Assembly (NCBI GenBank): GCA_017984635.1
Contig: JAGNZC010000010.1
Span: 1-64,000, forward strand
DNA from: Crocinitomicaceae bacterium
Lineage (GTDB): Bacteria > Bacteroidota > Bacteroidia > Flavobacteriales_D > Crocinitomicaceae
Length of the DNA: 64,000 nt
Direction of reading: 5' to 3'
Part shown: piece after piece, positions 27,623 to 36,483 of the stretch
Numbering within the stretch: position 1 is the first letter of the stretch
How the letters are laid out: each line of letters starts with the position of its first letter
Made by a program: the position numbers and the translations under genes
The notes under the pieces: generated by a model
The model's database searches: none
The model's input: only the letters and a program-made list of their open reading frames with translations
What the model was told of the DNA's origin: nothing

Positions 27623-29348
27623 AAAAGAAGGCACGTTATTATTTTCACTCTGCTTTTTGGCATTCATCGTTCGATTCATTTGTTGGCCATTTACTCAAAT
27701 AGTCGATGCAGATTCAGTTTCTCGCATATTTATTGCCTCAGATTTATTGGAAAAATTTTCCATTATATCAGAAGGTGTTTGGTTGCCATTACATCATTAT
27801 CTGAATGCAATTTCCATTTTTTTATTTTCTAATCGTATAGATGGCCCTGTTTTCATACATTTATTGATCTCAGTCTTCACTGCGGTTCCACTTTTTTATT
27901 TCACGAAAAGATTATTTACAGCGAAGGGAGCATTTTTTGCTGCTGCATTATTTTTATTTAATCCATTATTTTTTAGAAATTCTTTTCAAGTATTATCAGA
28001 AATACCTTATTTGTTTTTTTTAGCACTAACGCTTAATTTTATTTCTAAAGCACTTGAAACAAAGCAATTCAAACACGCTATTTATGCTGGTGTTTTCGCA
28101 ACATTAGGAGCTGGTTTCCGTTACGAGTTTTGGTTAATGATTGCTGTTTTTACGCTTATTTTTATTTTGAAAAAACAGTATAAAAATGCTTTTCTATTCA
28201 CATCTATAGCTTTGCTTTTTCCAATTTATTGGATGACTGGAAATTTCATTGCACATGCGCATTTTTTCTATGGTGTTACAGGTGTTTACAACACCCCAGA
28301 CATCTTGCGGTATAATGCTAACTTAACTAATATTGAAGTATTAAAAAGAACTCTATTTTATCCTTTTTCTTATTTTTTTTCTTTTTCTCCCATCTTGTTG
28401 ATAGGATTAATAATTTTATTTTTCAAAAAAATTTATCATCGATCCTATGCTAAAATAATTTGGACTCTTCCATTTTTTGCAATGCTTGCTTTCTATTTTT
28501 ACAAAACAAATAATGGAACCTTATTGCTTCAGCATAGATTTACTCTTTCGTTATTGTTACTTTCTATTCCATTTACTGCTTTGTTCTTTTCTACAACTAA
28601 AAATAAAGTTATAACTACTTACTTTTCAGTGATAGTGGTAGTTATTCAAATTCCGCTTTCCTATTGTTGGATGCAATTAAAAATAGAAAAATTAGTCCCT
28701 TCTAACACTGCTTTACATTTAGCAATTCAAGACATTAGGGTTCAATCACTTTCGGATTTCAATGCAATTCCGCAAATAGAACACAAAGAGTTTAATCGAA
28801 TTAGTGAAGTTATCGTTCAACAGAAATCTGCTGGAATCCTTCTTGATTTTATTGATTGGGAAACTACTTATTTTTTAGCGATCACATCAAAAATACCAAA
28901 CAAACATATTTTTATTGAAAATGTAGATGAAGATAGTTTAGTTCGATTAACGCGAACTGCAGCATTTCTGAAAGCACATCCAAAAGGAGTAATCCAACTA
29001 AAATGCGGCACCAAATTTGATCAATTATTTGAGTATACTGGAAAATATTTATACCTGAAATCGCCTGAAAAGGTTTGTTTACACGTTGAATTAATGCACC
29101 AATTTCTAACAGTAAGTACATTTAATTATAGGGTAGTTAAAAAGTATCCAACACATATAATCGAACAAAGAACTAAATCTAAATGTCCTAAAGAAAACAG
29201 TAGTGATTGGTATTATCAATTGATATATTTTGACAAAAATTGGTACAATCACATTAAAAGCGAATTACCAATTTTCACTATGAATTGTTCGAAAGCAATA
29301 AGAGAAAATGCAGATTGGATGGTGAAAGAAGCACTCAAAGAGAAATAA
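27609..29348 (+). CDS. GT39/ArnT-like membrane glycosyltransferase
   Basis: The 579 residues contain about nine to eleven membrane helices up to residue 340 and then a soluble periplasmic region. The first loop, TQIVDADSVSRIFIASDLL, has the acidic residue typical of GT-C catalytic loops, and the SEGVWLPLHHYLNAI and GAGFRYEFWLM blocks resemble the dolichyl-phosphate-mannose transferase family. It would transfer a lipid-linked sugar to an envelope acceptor. Overlap with the deacetylase gene and the nearby DUF2723 gene support a joint role in envelope glycan synthesis. Donor and acceptor are unknown. Confidence 0.82.
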   Translation: MLQTKKEGTLLFSLCFLAFIVRFICWPFTQIVDADSVSRIFIASDLLEKFSIISEGVWLPLHHYLNAISIFLFSNRIDGPVFIHLLISVFTAVPLFYFTKRLFTAKGAFFAAALFLFNPLFFRNSFQVLSEIPYLFFLALTLNFISKALETKQFKHAIYAGVFATLGAGFRYEFWLMIAVFTLIFILKKQYKNAFLFTSIALLFPIYWMTGNFIAHAHFFYGVTGVYNTPDILRYNANLTNIEVLKRTLFYPFSYFFSFSPILLIGLIILFFKKIYHRSYAKIIWTLPFFAMLAFYFYKTNNGTLLLQHRFTLSLLLLSIPFTALFFSTTKNKVITTYFSVIVVVIQIPLSYCWMQLKIEKLVPSNTALHLAIQDIRVQSLSDFNAIPQIEHKEFNRISEVIVQQKSAGILLDFIDWETTYFLAITSKIPNKHIFIENVDEDSLVRLTRTAAFLKAHPKGVIQLKCGTKFDQLFEYTGKYLYLKSPEKVCLHVELMHQFLTVSTFNYRVVKKYPTHIIEQRTKSKCPKENSSDWYYQLIYFDKNWYNHIKSELPIFTMNCSKAIRENADWMVKEALKEK

Positions 29349-29358
29349 ATTTCACCTT

Positions 29359-29724
29359 TTATTTTGGATTGATTATTTTAGTAATTGTTTTACCTTTTGC
29401 TAGATCATCCACAATTTTATCTAGAATTCGTACTTTTTTAGTAAGTGGATTCAGCAAGTTTTCAATTTTATAGCCACAAACAGTACCTTTGATTTGTTCT
29501 GAACTCTCATTCATCTTAGCTTTTTCAAAAAACGTTTTAAACGTACATTTTTCCTCTATCAATGCATTGATTTTTTCCAAATCAAATCCAGTTAACCAAG
29601 TTATTAAAAAATCTAACTCTTCTTTCGTTCGTCCTTTTCTTTCAATTTTTTTAAGGTATAAAGGATAAACACTTGAGAAAGTGAGTACTTCTATTTTTCG
29701 GTTATGTTCAGGAGTTGTATTCAT
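29359..29724 (-). CDS. DUF2200 family protein
   Basis: The 121 residues match DUF2200: a short N-terminus (MNTTPEHNRKI), SSVYPLYLKKIERKGRTKEE, ITWLTGFD, then NPLTKKVRILDKIVDDLAKG and a Lys-rich end. The family is small, cytoplasmic and of unknown function. It is the last gene of a five-gene minus-strand operon and lies 3 bases from the next gene. It converges on the GT39-like gene with a 10-base gap. Confidence 0.87.
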   Translation of the reverse strand: MNTTPEHNRKIEVLTFSSVYPLYLKKIERKGRTKEELDFLITWLTGFDLEKINALIEEKCTFKTFFEKAKMNESSEQIKGTVCGYKIENLLNPLTKKVRILDKIVDDLAKGKTITKIINPK

Positions 29725-29727
29725 GTG

Positions 29728-30117
29728 TTAAGTCGGAATTTGTTCGATTAAAACTTGACTGCCCTCTAGATCAAAATAGGTACACGTCATCTTATATAGA
29801 TCAATTTTCCATTTCGCAATACCTGTTTCTGAACAATCTTTACAAAATTGAATAAAATCTGTTTCTCCATTTTGATGCGACAATAGACAATTTTTAAAAC
29901 GATCTACTGCTAGCGATGTCTTTATTGGAATTGCTTTGTACTTATGTTGCAATGAAACCTTGTATCCGTTTTTACCAAAATAAATTGCGCTTCCATCTTC
30001 AACAAATGTTTCATAGTATAGCACACCTAGATTTTTACAATCTTGAATGTATTGAGGAAAATCTGCTCCAGATTTGACGCGACTATGAGCATTGGAAATA
30101 GCTTCAGCCGTAAACAT
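29728..30117 (-). CDS. DUF1398 family protein (YbcV-like)
   Basis: The 129 residues fit DUF1398, which includes the E. coli prophage protein YbcV: AHSRVKSGADFPQYIQDCKNLGV, YYETFVEDGSAIYFG, then a C-terminal block ending KMTCTYFDLEGSQVL. Its function is not known. No phage genes are nearby, so the phage link of the family is not informative here. The start overlaps the stop of the DUF2480 gene by one base, indicating an operon. Confidence 0.85.
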   Translation of the reverse strand: MFTAEAISNAHSRVKSGADFPQYIQDCKNLGVLYYETFVEDGSAIYFGKNGYKVSLQHKYKAIPIKTSLAVDRFKNCLLSHQNGETDFIQFCKDCSETGIAKWKIDLYKMTCTYFDLEGSQVLIEQIPT

Positions 30118-30617
30118 TATTTTTTCTTATAAATTGGAACGGTAGAGCAGGGTTCTCCATACATGATACTTTTAACTATTGGTTGAAGAAGTTTCATCAA
30201 TTCAACCATAGCAAATGAAGGCGACGCAATATCGGAACAACCTTTGATGATGATTATACCTTCATTGAATTGATTCAAATCAATGGATTGAATCGCTTTT
30301 TTAATCAATGTTTTTTCAAGTTCTATTCGGCTTCCGATTTCAACAATTTGTGCTATTCCAATTAATTTTGAAGCGACCAACATATATGCCCAGGTAGGAA
30401 TGATTGCATCAACTGAACAATATACACAAACTGCTTTGCCCTCATACAATGTCCAATCATTTGAACCAATCCAAGTTCTGAAATCCTTTTCTTTTAGAAT
30501 TAAACCTTCCCATAATTGAGGAGCTATATCCAGTTCTACAATTTCGATTGAAGGTTTGAAATCTGCTAAATCTAGTTGAATCAGTCCGCTTTCCGCAACT
30601 TTGTTTACAATTTCCAT
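30117..30617 (-). CDS. DUF2480 family protein
   Basis: This 166-residue protein carries the Bacteroidota-specific DUF2480 blocks: VNKVAESGLIQLDLADF, LWEGLILKEKDFRTWI, CSVDAIIPTWAYMLVASKL and the C-terminal VKSIMYGEPCSTVPIYK. Conserved cysteines are seen in GCSDI and EPCSTV. The function is unknown. It sits in the middle of the operon, 2 bases from the M28 peptidase gene. Confidence 0.9.
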   Translation of the reverse strand: MEIVNKVAESGLIQLDLADFKPSIEIVELDIAPQLWEGLILKEKDFRTWIGSNDWTLYEGKAVCVYCSVDAIIPTWAYMLVASKLIGIAQIVEIGSRIELEKTLIKKAIQSIDLNQFNEGIIIIKGCSDIASPSFAMVELMKLLQPIVKSIMYGEPCSTVPIYKKK

Positions 30618-30619
30618 GA

Positions 30620-31888
30620 TTAATTTGTTTTAAAGTGTTGGCAAAATTGAATGAGTAATTGGTGTATATCATTAAATTCATTAAAACTTAAAGCTTCAAA
30701 TGTATCGAATACATCGTGGTAATTTTTATTAGGTCCCATGGTGTACATGAAAAAAGCGGGTACACCTGCTTTTGTGAACCAATAATGATCTGAATTGGCT
30801 GCTGGACCTCTTGATTTAATAGTTTTTAAAAAGTGTTGTTCTTCATTAATTGCTACTAGTTGTTGAAATTCTTTTTCAAATAAAGAAGCATTTACGATGG
30901 TAACGCCTTCCTCTCCGCTACCCATAATGTCAACGTTCATTAAAAAACCAATCATGTTAAGAGGAATTAAAGGATGTGCTACAAAATATTTAGACCCTAA
31001 AAGTCCCGCTTCTTCTCCTGCAAATGCAATAAAATAGATACTTCTTTCTTGTTTATTTTCTTTAAAATAACGCGCTAATTCTAGCAGCATTGCAACACCA
31101 CTCGCATTATCATTTCCACCCGGAAAATAGGTTTCTGATCCCATTTGTCCCAAATGATCGTAATGTGCAGTAAATATAAATGGAGGTAATTTTTTATTTT
31201 TACCCGGTATGAATCCTATGATATTTTTAGAGGTAAAATCTTGAATTTTTAATGCATCTAGTTCAATTTCGACCAAAGAATTTATTTGGAATACTGAATC
31301 TTGAATTTGAATAATTGGAAATTTCAATTGTTCATCTGAAACAGACCAAGTAAATTTCGACTTCACAATCTCAATAACTGGAAAGAATTGCGCTAATTCT
31401 TCTTTTAAACCAGCTACTTTTTTTAAGGTATCAGCTGAAAAATTAGAGAAATTCAAACCAATAGCATTGAATTTTCTTTCGCTTAAGAGCAAACTGATAG
31501 CTGATGCTAATTGTTCTTGATTCAACAAAGTTTCGATCGAAAGAAATTTTGGGTTCAATTCAAATTTCCCACCGCCACTTGAAGGGTCAACAAGATAATG
31601 AATTCCTGATTGAAGTACTTTGTTTTTTTGTTGTACGATTAATTTGCCTGGAAAAGTATTGACAGGATGTTGAAATGCTTGAAAATAACTTTTTTTGATT
31701 GGTTTTACACCTATTTTTTTAAATTCTGAAGCAATAAATTGACTGGCAATTTCAACACCATTGTTTACATAACCTCTTCCGTGAAATTCTTTCGAGCACA
31801 AGGTTTTTGTTATTCTTTTAGCATTTTCTATTTGCCCAAAACTTGCAACTGAAAAACAAATAAAAAAACAACAAATAAGTTTATGCAT
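30620..31888 (-). CDS. Secreted M28 family metallopeptidase
   Basis: A signal peptide (MHKLICCFFICFSVASFGQ) leads a 422-residue co-catalytic zinc aminopeptidase. The ligands and catalytic residues are in order: His242 (FTAHYDHLG), Asp260 (PGGNDNASG), Glu292/Glu293 (AGEEAGLLGS), Asp320 (NVDIMG) and His368 (NSDHYWF). It should release N-terminal residues from peptides in the periplasm or medium. An inserted region at about 75-220 may be a PA-like domain. It overlaps the upstream gene by 8 bases. Confidence 0.93.
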   Translation of the reverse strand: MHKLICCFFICFSVASFGQIENAKRITKTLCSKEFHGRGYVNNGVEIASQFIASEFKKIGVKPIKKSYFQAFQHPVNTFPGKLIVQQKNKVLQSGIHYLVDPSSGGGKFELNPKFLSIETLLNQEQLASAISLLLSERKFNAIGLNFSNFSADTLKKVAGLKEELAQFFPVIEIVKSKFTWSVSDEQLKFPIIQIQDSVFQINSLVEIELDALKIQDFTSKNIIGFIPGKNKKLPPFIFTAHYDHLGQMGSETYFPGGNDNASGVAMLLELARYFKENKQERSIYFIAFAGEEAGLLGSKYFVAHPLIPLNMIGFLMNVDIMGSGEEGVTIVNASLFEKEFQQLVAINEEQHFLKTIKSRGPAANSDHYWFTKAGVPAFFMYTMGPNKNYHDVFDTFEALSFNEFNDIHQLLIQFCQHFKTN

Positions 31889-32852
31889 GACGTCTTTTTA
31901 CTTTTGCAATGAAATCTTCTACCGTTTCACTCTCTAAATCCCAATGATGTTGGTTGGCAAAACCAGCTATTTTATCAATTGCTTGGTTGAAATCTCCTGA
32001 ATGATCGATGGTTTTAATTGCATCAGAGAATCCTTCACTAGAACCTTCAAACAACTCATTGATGTATTGTAAACGCTCATTTAATCCGAATGAACCAATT
32101 AAAGTATCCAATTTCATCATTCCTGCAGGACTTGCAACTTTTGAACTAATTTGAAGCAAAATTGAATGAATGGAGTTAGTATTATTGTTTTCAGACGCTA
32201 TTTCTGTTACTTTTAAATAAGGTTCAGTTGAATATTCTTCAGAACTTACAAACGCTTCAGTTTGTTCTTCTTCATCTAATTCATCCTCCATTTCATTTTC
32301 GAAAATCTCAGGTGTTTCATCAGTTATTTCTGGTGAATTGAATAGGCTAGTTTCTTCTTCGAACGGAAGGGAAGAAGGTGTAATTTCTAATTCTAATTCA
32401 ACTGGTAATTCTGAAACGGGTATTTCTACTTCATTAGCGGCTTCAAATATGGTAGCTTGTTCAAAATTTTCTTCTTCTTCGTTCAATATTTCCTGTTCCA
32501 CTGAAACTTCTTCCTCTACAAGTTCCTCTGATATCTCCTCTTCTGTTGAGGTTTCCATTGTATCAAATAAACCAAATTCAAAAGCTGGCGTTTCTGGTTC
32601 TAATTGAGTTGCGGTTGGAATAATTGTTTCTTCTAGTACTGGTTCAATAATAGCTTCAACAATTGGTTTGGAATAACCAAATACTTTTTCTTCGTAAGCT
32701 TTATAACGCAAAACAACTGCTTTCTCGTAAAGTTCTTTGGTGTTTTCTACAAAATGAGCCAATTCTTCTTCCGTTAATTGACCATTTTTCAAAGCATTTA
32801 TCGCTTCTTCGATTGCTTTTAAGGTTGTTTCCAAGGTATTTAAATTTGTCAT
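31881..32852 (-). CDS. Acidic hypothetical protein with coiled-coil-like N-terminus
   Basis: From the ATG at 32852 the protein is 323 residues. Residues 1-60 are helical (LETTLKAIEEAINALKNGQ, then YEKAVVLRYKAYEEKVFGY). A Glu-rich, low-complexity middle (about 75-210) is probably disordered. The last 110 residues are helical again (FGLNERLQYINELFEGSSE). I know similar proteins in Flavobacteriales only as hypotheticals. It is the first gene of the operon, behind a good promoter. The open frame begins at 32876, but the N-terminal MTNLNTLE start is preferred. Confidence 0.78.
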   Translation of the reverse strand: MTNLNTLETTLKAIEEAINALKNGQLTEEELAHFVENTKELYEKAVVLRYKAYEEKVFGYSKPIVEAIIEPVLEETIIPTATQLEPETPAFEFGLFDTMETSTEEEISEELVEEEVSVEQEILNEEEENFEQATIFEAANEVEIPVSELPVELELEITPSSLPFEEETSLFNSPEITDETPEIFENEMEDELDEEEQTEAFVSSEEYSTEPYLKVTEIASENNNTNSIHSILLQISSKVASPAGMMKLDTLIGSFGLNERLQYINELFEGSSEGFSDAIKTIDHSGDFNQAIDKIAGFANQHHWDLESETVEDFIAKVKRRHA

Positions 32853-32918
32853 ATTTTTGCGTATCAATTTCAACATTCTAACAAAGTTGCTAACTTTATG
32901 AAATTAAACAACTTTTTT

Positions 32919-32948
32919 CAAATTTACAAGTGTAAAGTTACGATACAA
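32919..32948 (-). promoter_or_regulatory. Promoter of the DUF/M28 operon
   Basis: On the minus strand TTG (32946-32948), 19 bases, then TAAATTTG (32919-32926): the full Bacteroidota promoter pattern. The leader to the ATG at 32852 would be about 60 bases. Confidence 0.65.
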
Positions 32949-33022
32949 GTTGAAATGATTAACAAATTAAAAACGTTTTTTCTCTTCGAAAGAATGTTAA
33001 TAACATTAAAGGTAATTAAGGT

Positions 33023-33598
33023 ATGTTTTTAGAACAATTTCCAAGTGAACGACGACAAAACGGTTGGATAGAAGTAATCTGTGGATCGATGTTTTCAGGA
33101 AAAACCGAAGAATTAATTCGGAGAATGAAACGTGCTCAATTTGCGAATCAGAAAATGTTATTATTCAAACCTATCATCGATAATCGTTACCATGAAACAA
33201 ACATTGTAAGTCATCAAGGAACAAGTATTCAAGCAATTTCAGTAACAGATTCATCTGAAATATTAAAAAGTTGGACTGATCAAAAAGTGATAGCAATCGA
33301 TGAAGCTCAATTTTTCGACCACGCTCTAGTTACTGTTTGCAATGAATTAGCTACAAAAGGCGTGCGTGTCATTATTGCTGGTTTGGATATGGATTATTTG
33401 GGAGAACCTTTTGGTCCGATGCCAAAATTATTAGCAATTGCAGAATATGTTACAAAAGTGCACGCTATCTGCGTGTCTTGTGGTAACTTAGCGCACTATT
33501 CTCATCGTATTTCAAATGAAGATGGACAAGTAGTTGTGGGTGCTATTGAAAAATACCAACCGCTTTGTAGAACGTGTTATACAAAATTGAAGGATTGA
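33023..33598 (+). CDS. tdk: Thymidine kinase
   Basis: The type II thymidine kinase phosphorylates thymidine in pyrimidine salvage. The P-loop GSMFSGKTEE is at 21-30, the catalytic region IDEAQFF at 92-98 and the C-terminal lasso zinc site uses CVSC and the later LCRTC pair. At 191 residues it is normal length. Its stop overlaps the alternative start codon of murF-alr, so the two are likely translationally coupled. Confidence 0.96.
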   Translation: MFLEQFPSERRQNGWIEVICGSMFSGKTEELIRRMKRAQFANQKMLLFKPIIDNRYHETNIVSHQGTSIQAISVTDSSEILKSWTDQKVIAIDEAQFFDHALVTVCNELATKGVRVIIAGLDMDYLGEPFGPMPKLLAIAEYVTKVHAICVSCGNLAHYSHRISNEDGQVVVGAIEKYQPLCRTCYTKLKD

Positions 33599-35898
33599 AA
33601 TTAACGTATACATATACTGAACTTACGCAAGTTGTAAAAGGAACAACATCTTCGAACTGTTCGGATACAGTTGTTCAAGTGGCTTACGATTCTCGAAAAA
33701 TTGTTGAAGGTAAAAACACCCTCTTTTTTGCATTAGAGGGTACATTTAGAAATGGACATTCATTCATTCAAGCTGCTTATGACAAAGGAGTTAGAATGTT
33801 TGTGGTTGCAGAAAAAGGATGGCAACAAAAATTACCAAATGCTTGTTTCATTGAAGTAGCTGACACCTTGTTTTCGTTGCAAGAATTAGCGAAATATCAC
33901 CGTTCAAAATACACGTATCCAATTATTGCACTGACAGGAAGTGCTGGTAAAACTACGGTCAAAGAATGGATTTATCATTTATTAAGCCCTACGTTAAGAA
34001 TAATTAGAAGCCCAAAAAGTTACAATTCGCAATTGGGTGTAGCTTTATCTTTGTTAGAATTAAATGATTCTTGTGATTTGGCATTAATAGAGGTTGGAAT
34101 ATCTAAACCAGGAGAAATGGCTCGCTTGAAAGAAATCGTTCAACCAACAATTTCAGTTTTGACATCAATTGGAAGTGCACATTTGGAGAATTTTAATTCC
34201 TCAGATGACTTGTTTCAAGAAAAATTACAGTTATTTCAAGGTGTTTCAGCTTCAGTTTTTTCTTCTACACTATCAATTTCTAAAGATCTGTTAAAAGCGA
34301 CAAACGGTAATCAAGTAGCTTTTGATTCTTCAAGTGAAGAGGCAAAATGGTTTCCGTTTACAGATAAAGTCAACTTAACGAATGGAATGTTGTCCTTGGC
34401 AGTTTCAAGACTTTTCTTAACTGATTCAAATCGTTTAAAAGAACGAGTTTCAAGCCTTCCTCAATTAGCACTTCGCATGGAAATGGTGGAAGGTATTAAC
34501 GGCAATACGATTATCAATGATACGTACAATTTGGATTTGGATGCATTAGCATATTCTTTGGAGTTTCAAGTGCAAAAAGCAGAAAATCGGAAACGAATTG
34601 TCATCATTGGACTGGATGAAGAAAATGAATTCAAACGTTCTCAAATACAACAATTAATCGCTTCTTTTGAACCGGATGAATTTTTTATTCTAAAGCCAAC
34701 TGATGTTATCGAATCGACATTTCAAGATGCAATAATTTTGATAAAAGGTACGCGTAATTCAAATATGCAACGGATTGTCAGACAATTCCGTTTAAAAAAT
34801 CATGCAACAGTTCTCGAAGTAGATTTAAATGCCTTGAAAAGTAACATTCAAGTTTACAAAGCTAAATTAAAGTCAACTACAAAAATGTTGGCAATGGTAA
34901 AAGCACAATCGTATGGTTCTGGCGTTGAAAAAATCGCACAATTTTTAGCATTGAACGGCATAGATTATTTGGGTGTTGCTTATGCAGATGAAGGAGTAGA
35001 ATTAAGAAAGCAAGGGATAGAATTACCCATTTTGGTGATGAATGCAGAAGCTGAAGGTTTTGAAGATTGTATTCATTTTCATTTAGAGCCTGCAATTTAT
35101 TCTATGCAACAATTAGACGCTTTTGTTAAAGAAGTAATTTTTCAAGGTAAATCAGCTTATCCAGTTCATTTAAAAGTGGATACTGGAATGAAGCGTTTGG
35201 GTTTTGAATTAGATGAAATACCTGCCGTTTGTGAAATAATCAATGCCCAACCTGAATTAAAAATTCAATCTGTATACACTCATTTAGCAGATGCCGATAA
35301 TCGAAGAGATAAACGATTTACAGAATACCAATTACAACAATTTTCCACAGCTGTTCAACTTCTGAAACAATCAATTCCGTATCATTTTGATCAACATGCT
35401 TTAAATTCTGAAGGGATAGCTCATTTTTCAGCAGCTCAATTCGATATGGTAAGAATTGGTATTGGGATGTTTGGTGTTACTTCAGATCCTGCAACACAGC
35501 GTAAATTAATGCCTGTTCTTCATTGGAAAAGCGCGCTATCTCAAGTTAAACGAGTACGAAAAGGTGAAAGCGTTGGATACAGTCGTACATATATTGCAAC
35601 ATCCGAAATGCAAATTGGAATTGTACCAATAGGTTATGCAGATGGTTTAAAAAGAAGTTTAAGTAATGGTGTTGGCTGTGTTTTTATCAATAACACCCCT
35701 TGTCCAATTGTTGGAAGGGTTTGTATGGATATGATCATGATTGATTTGGGTAAACTTAATGTTAAAGAAGGAACTGAAGTTGAGATTATTGGGAAAAATC
35801 AAACGTTGCAGCAATTAGCTGAAAAAATGAATACGATTCCATACGAAGTGATGACAAGCATTTCAAAACGCGTTCACAAAATCTACTTAGAATCCTGA
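33595..35898 (+). CDS. Bifunctional UDP-MurNAc-tripeptide:D-Ala-D-Ala ligase / alanine racemase
   Basis: A MurF ligase (about 1-400; ATP loop TGSAGKTTVKEW near 115, NSQLGVALSLLEL, NDTYNLDLDA) is fused to an alanine racemase (about 405-767; PLP lysine Lys436 in MVKAQSYGSG, then VDTGMKRLGF and SVGYSRTY). The fusion is characteristic of Bacteroidota and couples D-alanine supply to its use in peptidoglycan precursors. There is no ATG near the start: a TTG at 33595 overlapping the tdk stop (TTGA) and a GTG at 33574 are both possible; I chose TTG for coupling and for the MurF N-terminus (KLTYTYTEL). Confidence 0.93.
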   Translation: MKLTYTYTELTQVVKGTTSSNCSDTVVQVAYDSRKIVEGKNTLFFALEGTFRNGHSFIQAAYDKGVRMFVVAEKGWQQKLPNACFIEVADTLFSLQELAKYHRSKYTYPIIALTGSAGKTTVKEWIYHLLSPTLRIIRSPKSYNSQLGVALSLLELNDSCDLALIEVGISKPGEMARLKEIVQPTISVLTSIGSAHLENFNSSDDLFQEKLQLFQGVSASVFSSTLSISKDLLKATNGNQVAFDSSSEEAKWFPFTDKVNLTNGMLSLAVSRLFLTDSNRLKERVSSLPQLALRMEMVEGINGNTIINDTYNLDLDALAYSLEFQVQKAENRKRIVIIGLDEENEFKRSQIQQLIASFEPDEFFILKPTDVIESTFQDAIILIKGTRNSNMQRIVRQFRLKNHATVLEVDLNALKSNIQVYKAKLKSTTKMLAMVKAQSYGSGVEKIAQFLALNGIDYLGVAYADEGVELRKQGIELPILVMNAEAEGFEDCIHFHLEPAIYSMQQLDAFVKEVIFQGKSAYPVHLKVDTGMKRLGFELDEIPAVCEIINAQPELKIQSVYTHLADADNRRDKRFTEYQLQQFSTAVQLLKQSIPYHFDQHALNSEGIAHFSAAQFDMVRIGIGMFGVTSDPATQRKLMPVLHWKSALSQVKRVRKGESVGYSRTYIATSEMQIGIVPIGYADGLKRSLSNGVGCVFINNTPCPIVGRVCMDMIMIDLGKLNVKEGTEVEIIGKNQTLQQLAEKMNTIPYEVMTSISKRVHKIYLES

Positions 35899-36483
35899 TT
35901 GGATAAACGCTTTAATACATTCTTCTCGAATTGCCCAAATTTCTGCAGCTTTCTTATTTAGTTGAGGATTCCGTTCTAGCCATGCTTCTATATAGCTTTT
36001 GTGAATTTTCTCTTTCCAATCTCCCACTTGATGCGGTTCAATCCATTGCTCTCGAACGATTTTTGATGCGATACGATCAAACGTTGCATGTGGACTCGTA
36101 AAGTCAAAGCGTTCACCTTTGTACCTAAAATAACAATGCATTTCAGGAATTGAAACTAAATCATGGTTGCTTAAAATAGCTGCAATCACAGGATGTGTTT
36201 CCCCACTCATTAAAAACACTCCCGCTATAAGTTCGATAGTTTGGCACTCATTTTCAAGACACATCTGCGCCAAAAAACCATGTTTTGAAGAGCATGTTCC
36301 ACCATTTTCAATCAGAATGGCAGCTAAATCTCCTCTGTTAGCGATACGTTTGTATGGAAGTTCAGATACAAACGTACATGCCGCGTGAAAAGTGCGAATT
36401 CCTTTTTTTAGTAAAAGCGCTGACAACTCACCTTTTGCCAATTCAAAATCGGGTAATTTATTTTTCCAGTCCAAAAGTTCCAC
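35887..36483 (-). CDS. Transglutaminase-like cysteine hydrolase, putative
   Basis: The 198-residue cytoplasmic protein has an ordered Cys-His-Asp set as in transglutaminase/papain-like folds: Cys64 in ENGGTCSSKHGFL, His116 in EMHCYFRY and Asp127 in ERFDFTSP. The segment RNRGDLAAILIENGGTCS-like (from about residue 50) resembles the helix carrying the nucleophile. Whether it is a peptidase or amidase is unknown. Its 3' end overlaps murF-alr by 12 bases and its 5' part overlaps the lipoprotein gene by 26 bases, so it is the last gene of a three-gene operon. Confidence 0.65.
   Translation of the reverse strand: MELLDWKNKLPDFELAKGELSALLLKKGIRTFHAACTFVSELPYKRIANRGDLAAILIENGGTCSSKHGFLAQMCLENECQTIELIAGVFLMSGETHPVIAAILSNHDLVSIPEMHCYFRYKGERFDFTSPHATFDRIASKIVREQWIEPHQVGDWKEKIHKSYIEAWLERNPQLNKKAAEIWAIREECIKAFIQSGF

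Noticed and set aside
29728-30117. DUF1398 gene as evidence of a prophage
   Set aside because: The family name comes from a prophage protein in E. coli, but no phage structural, integrase or lysis gene is nearby and the gene is embedded in a chromosomal operon.
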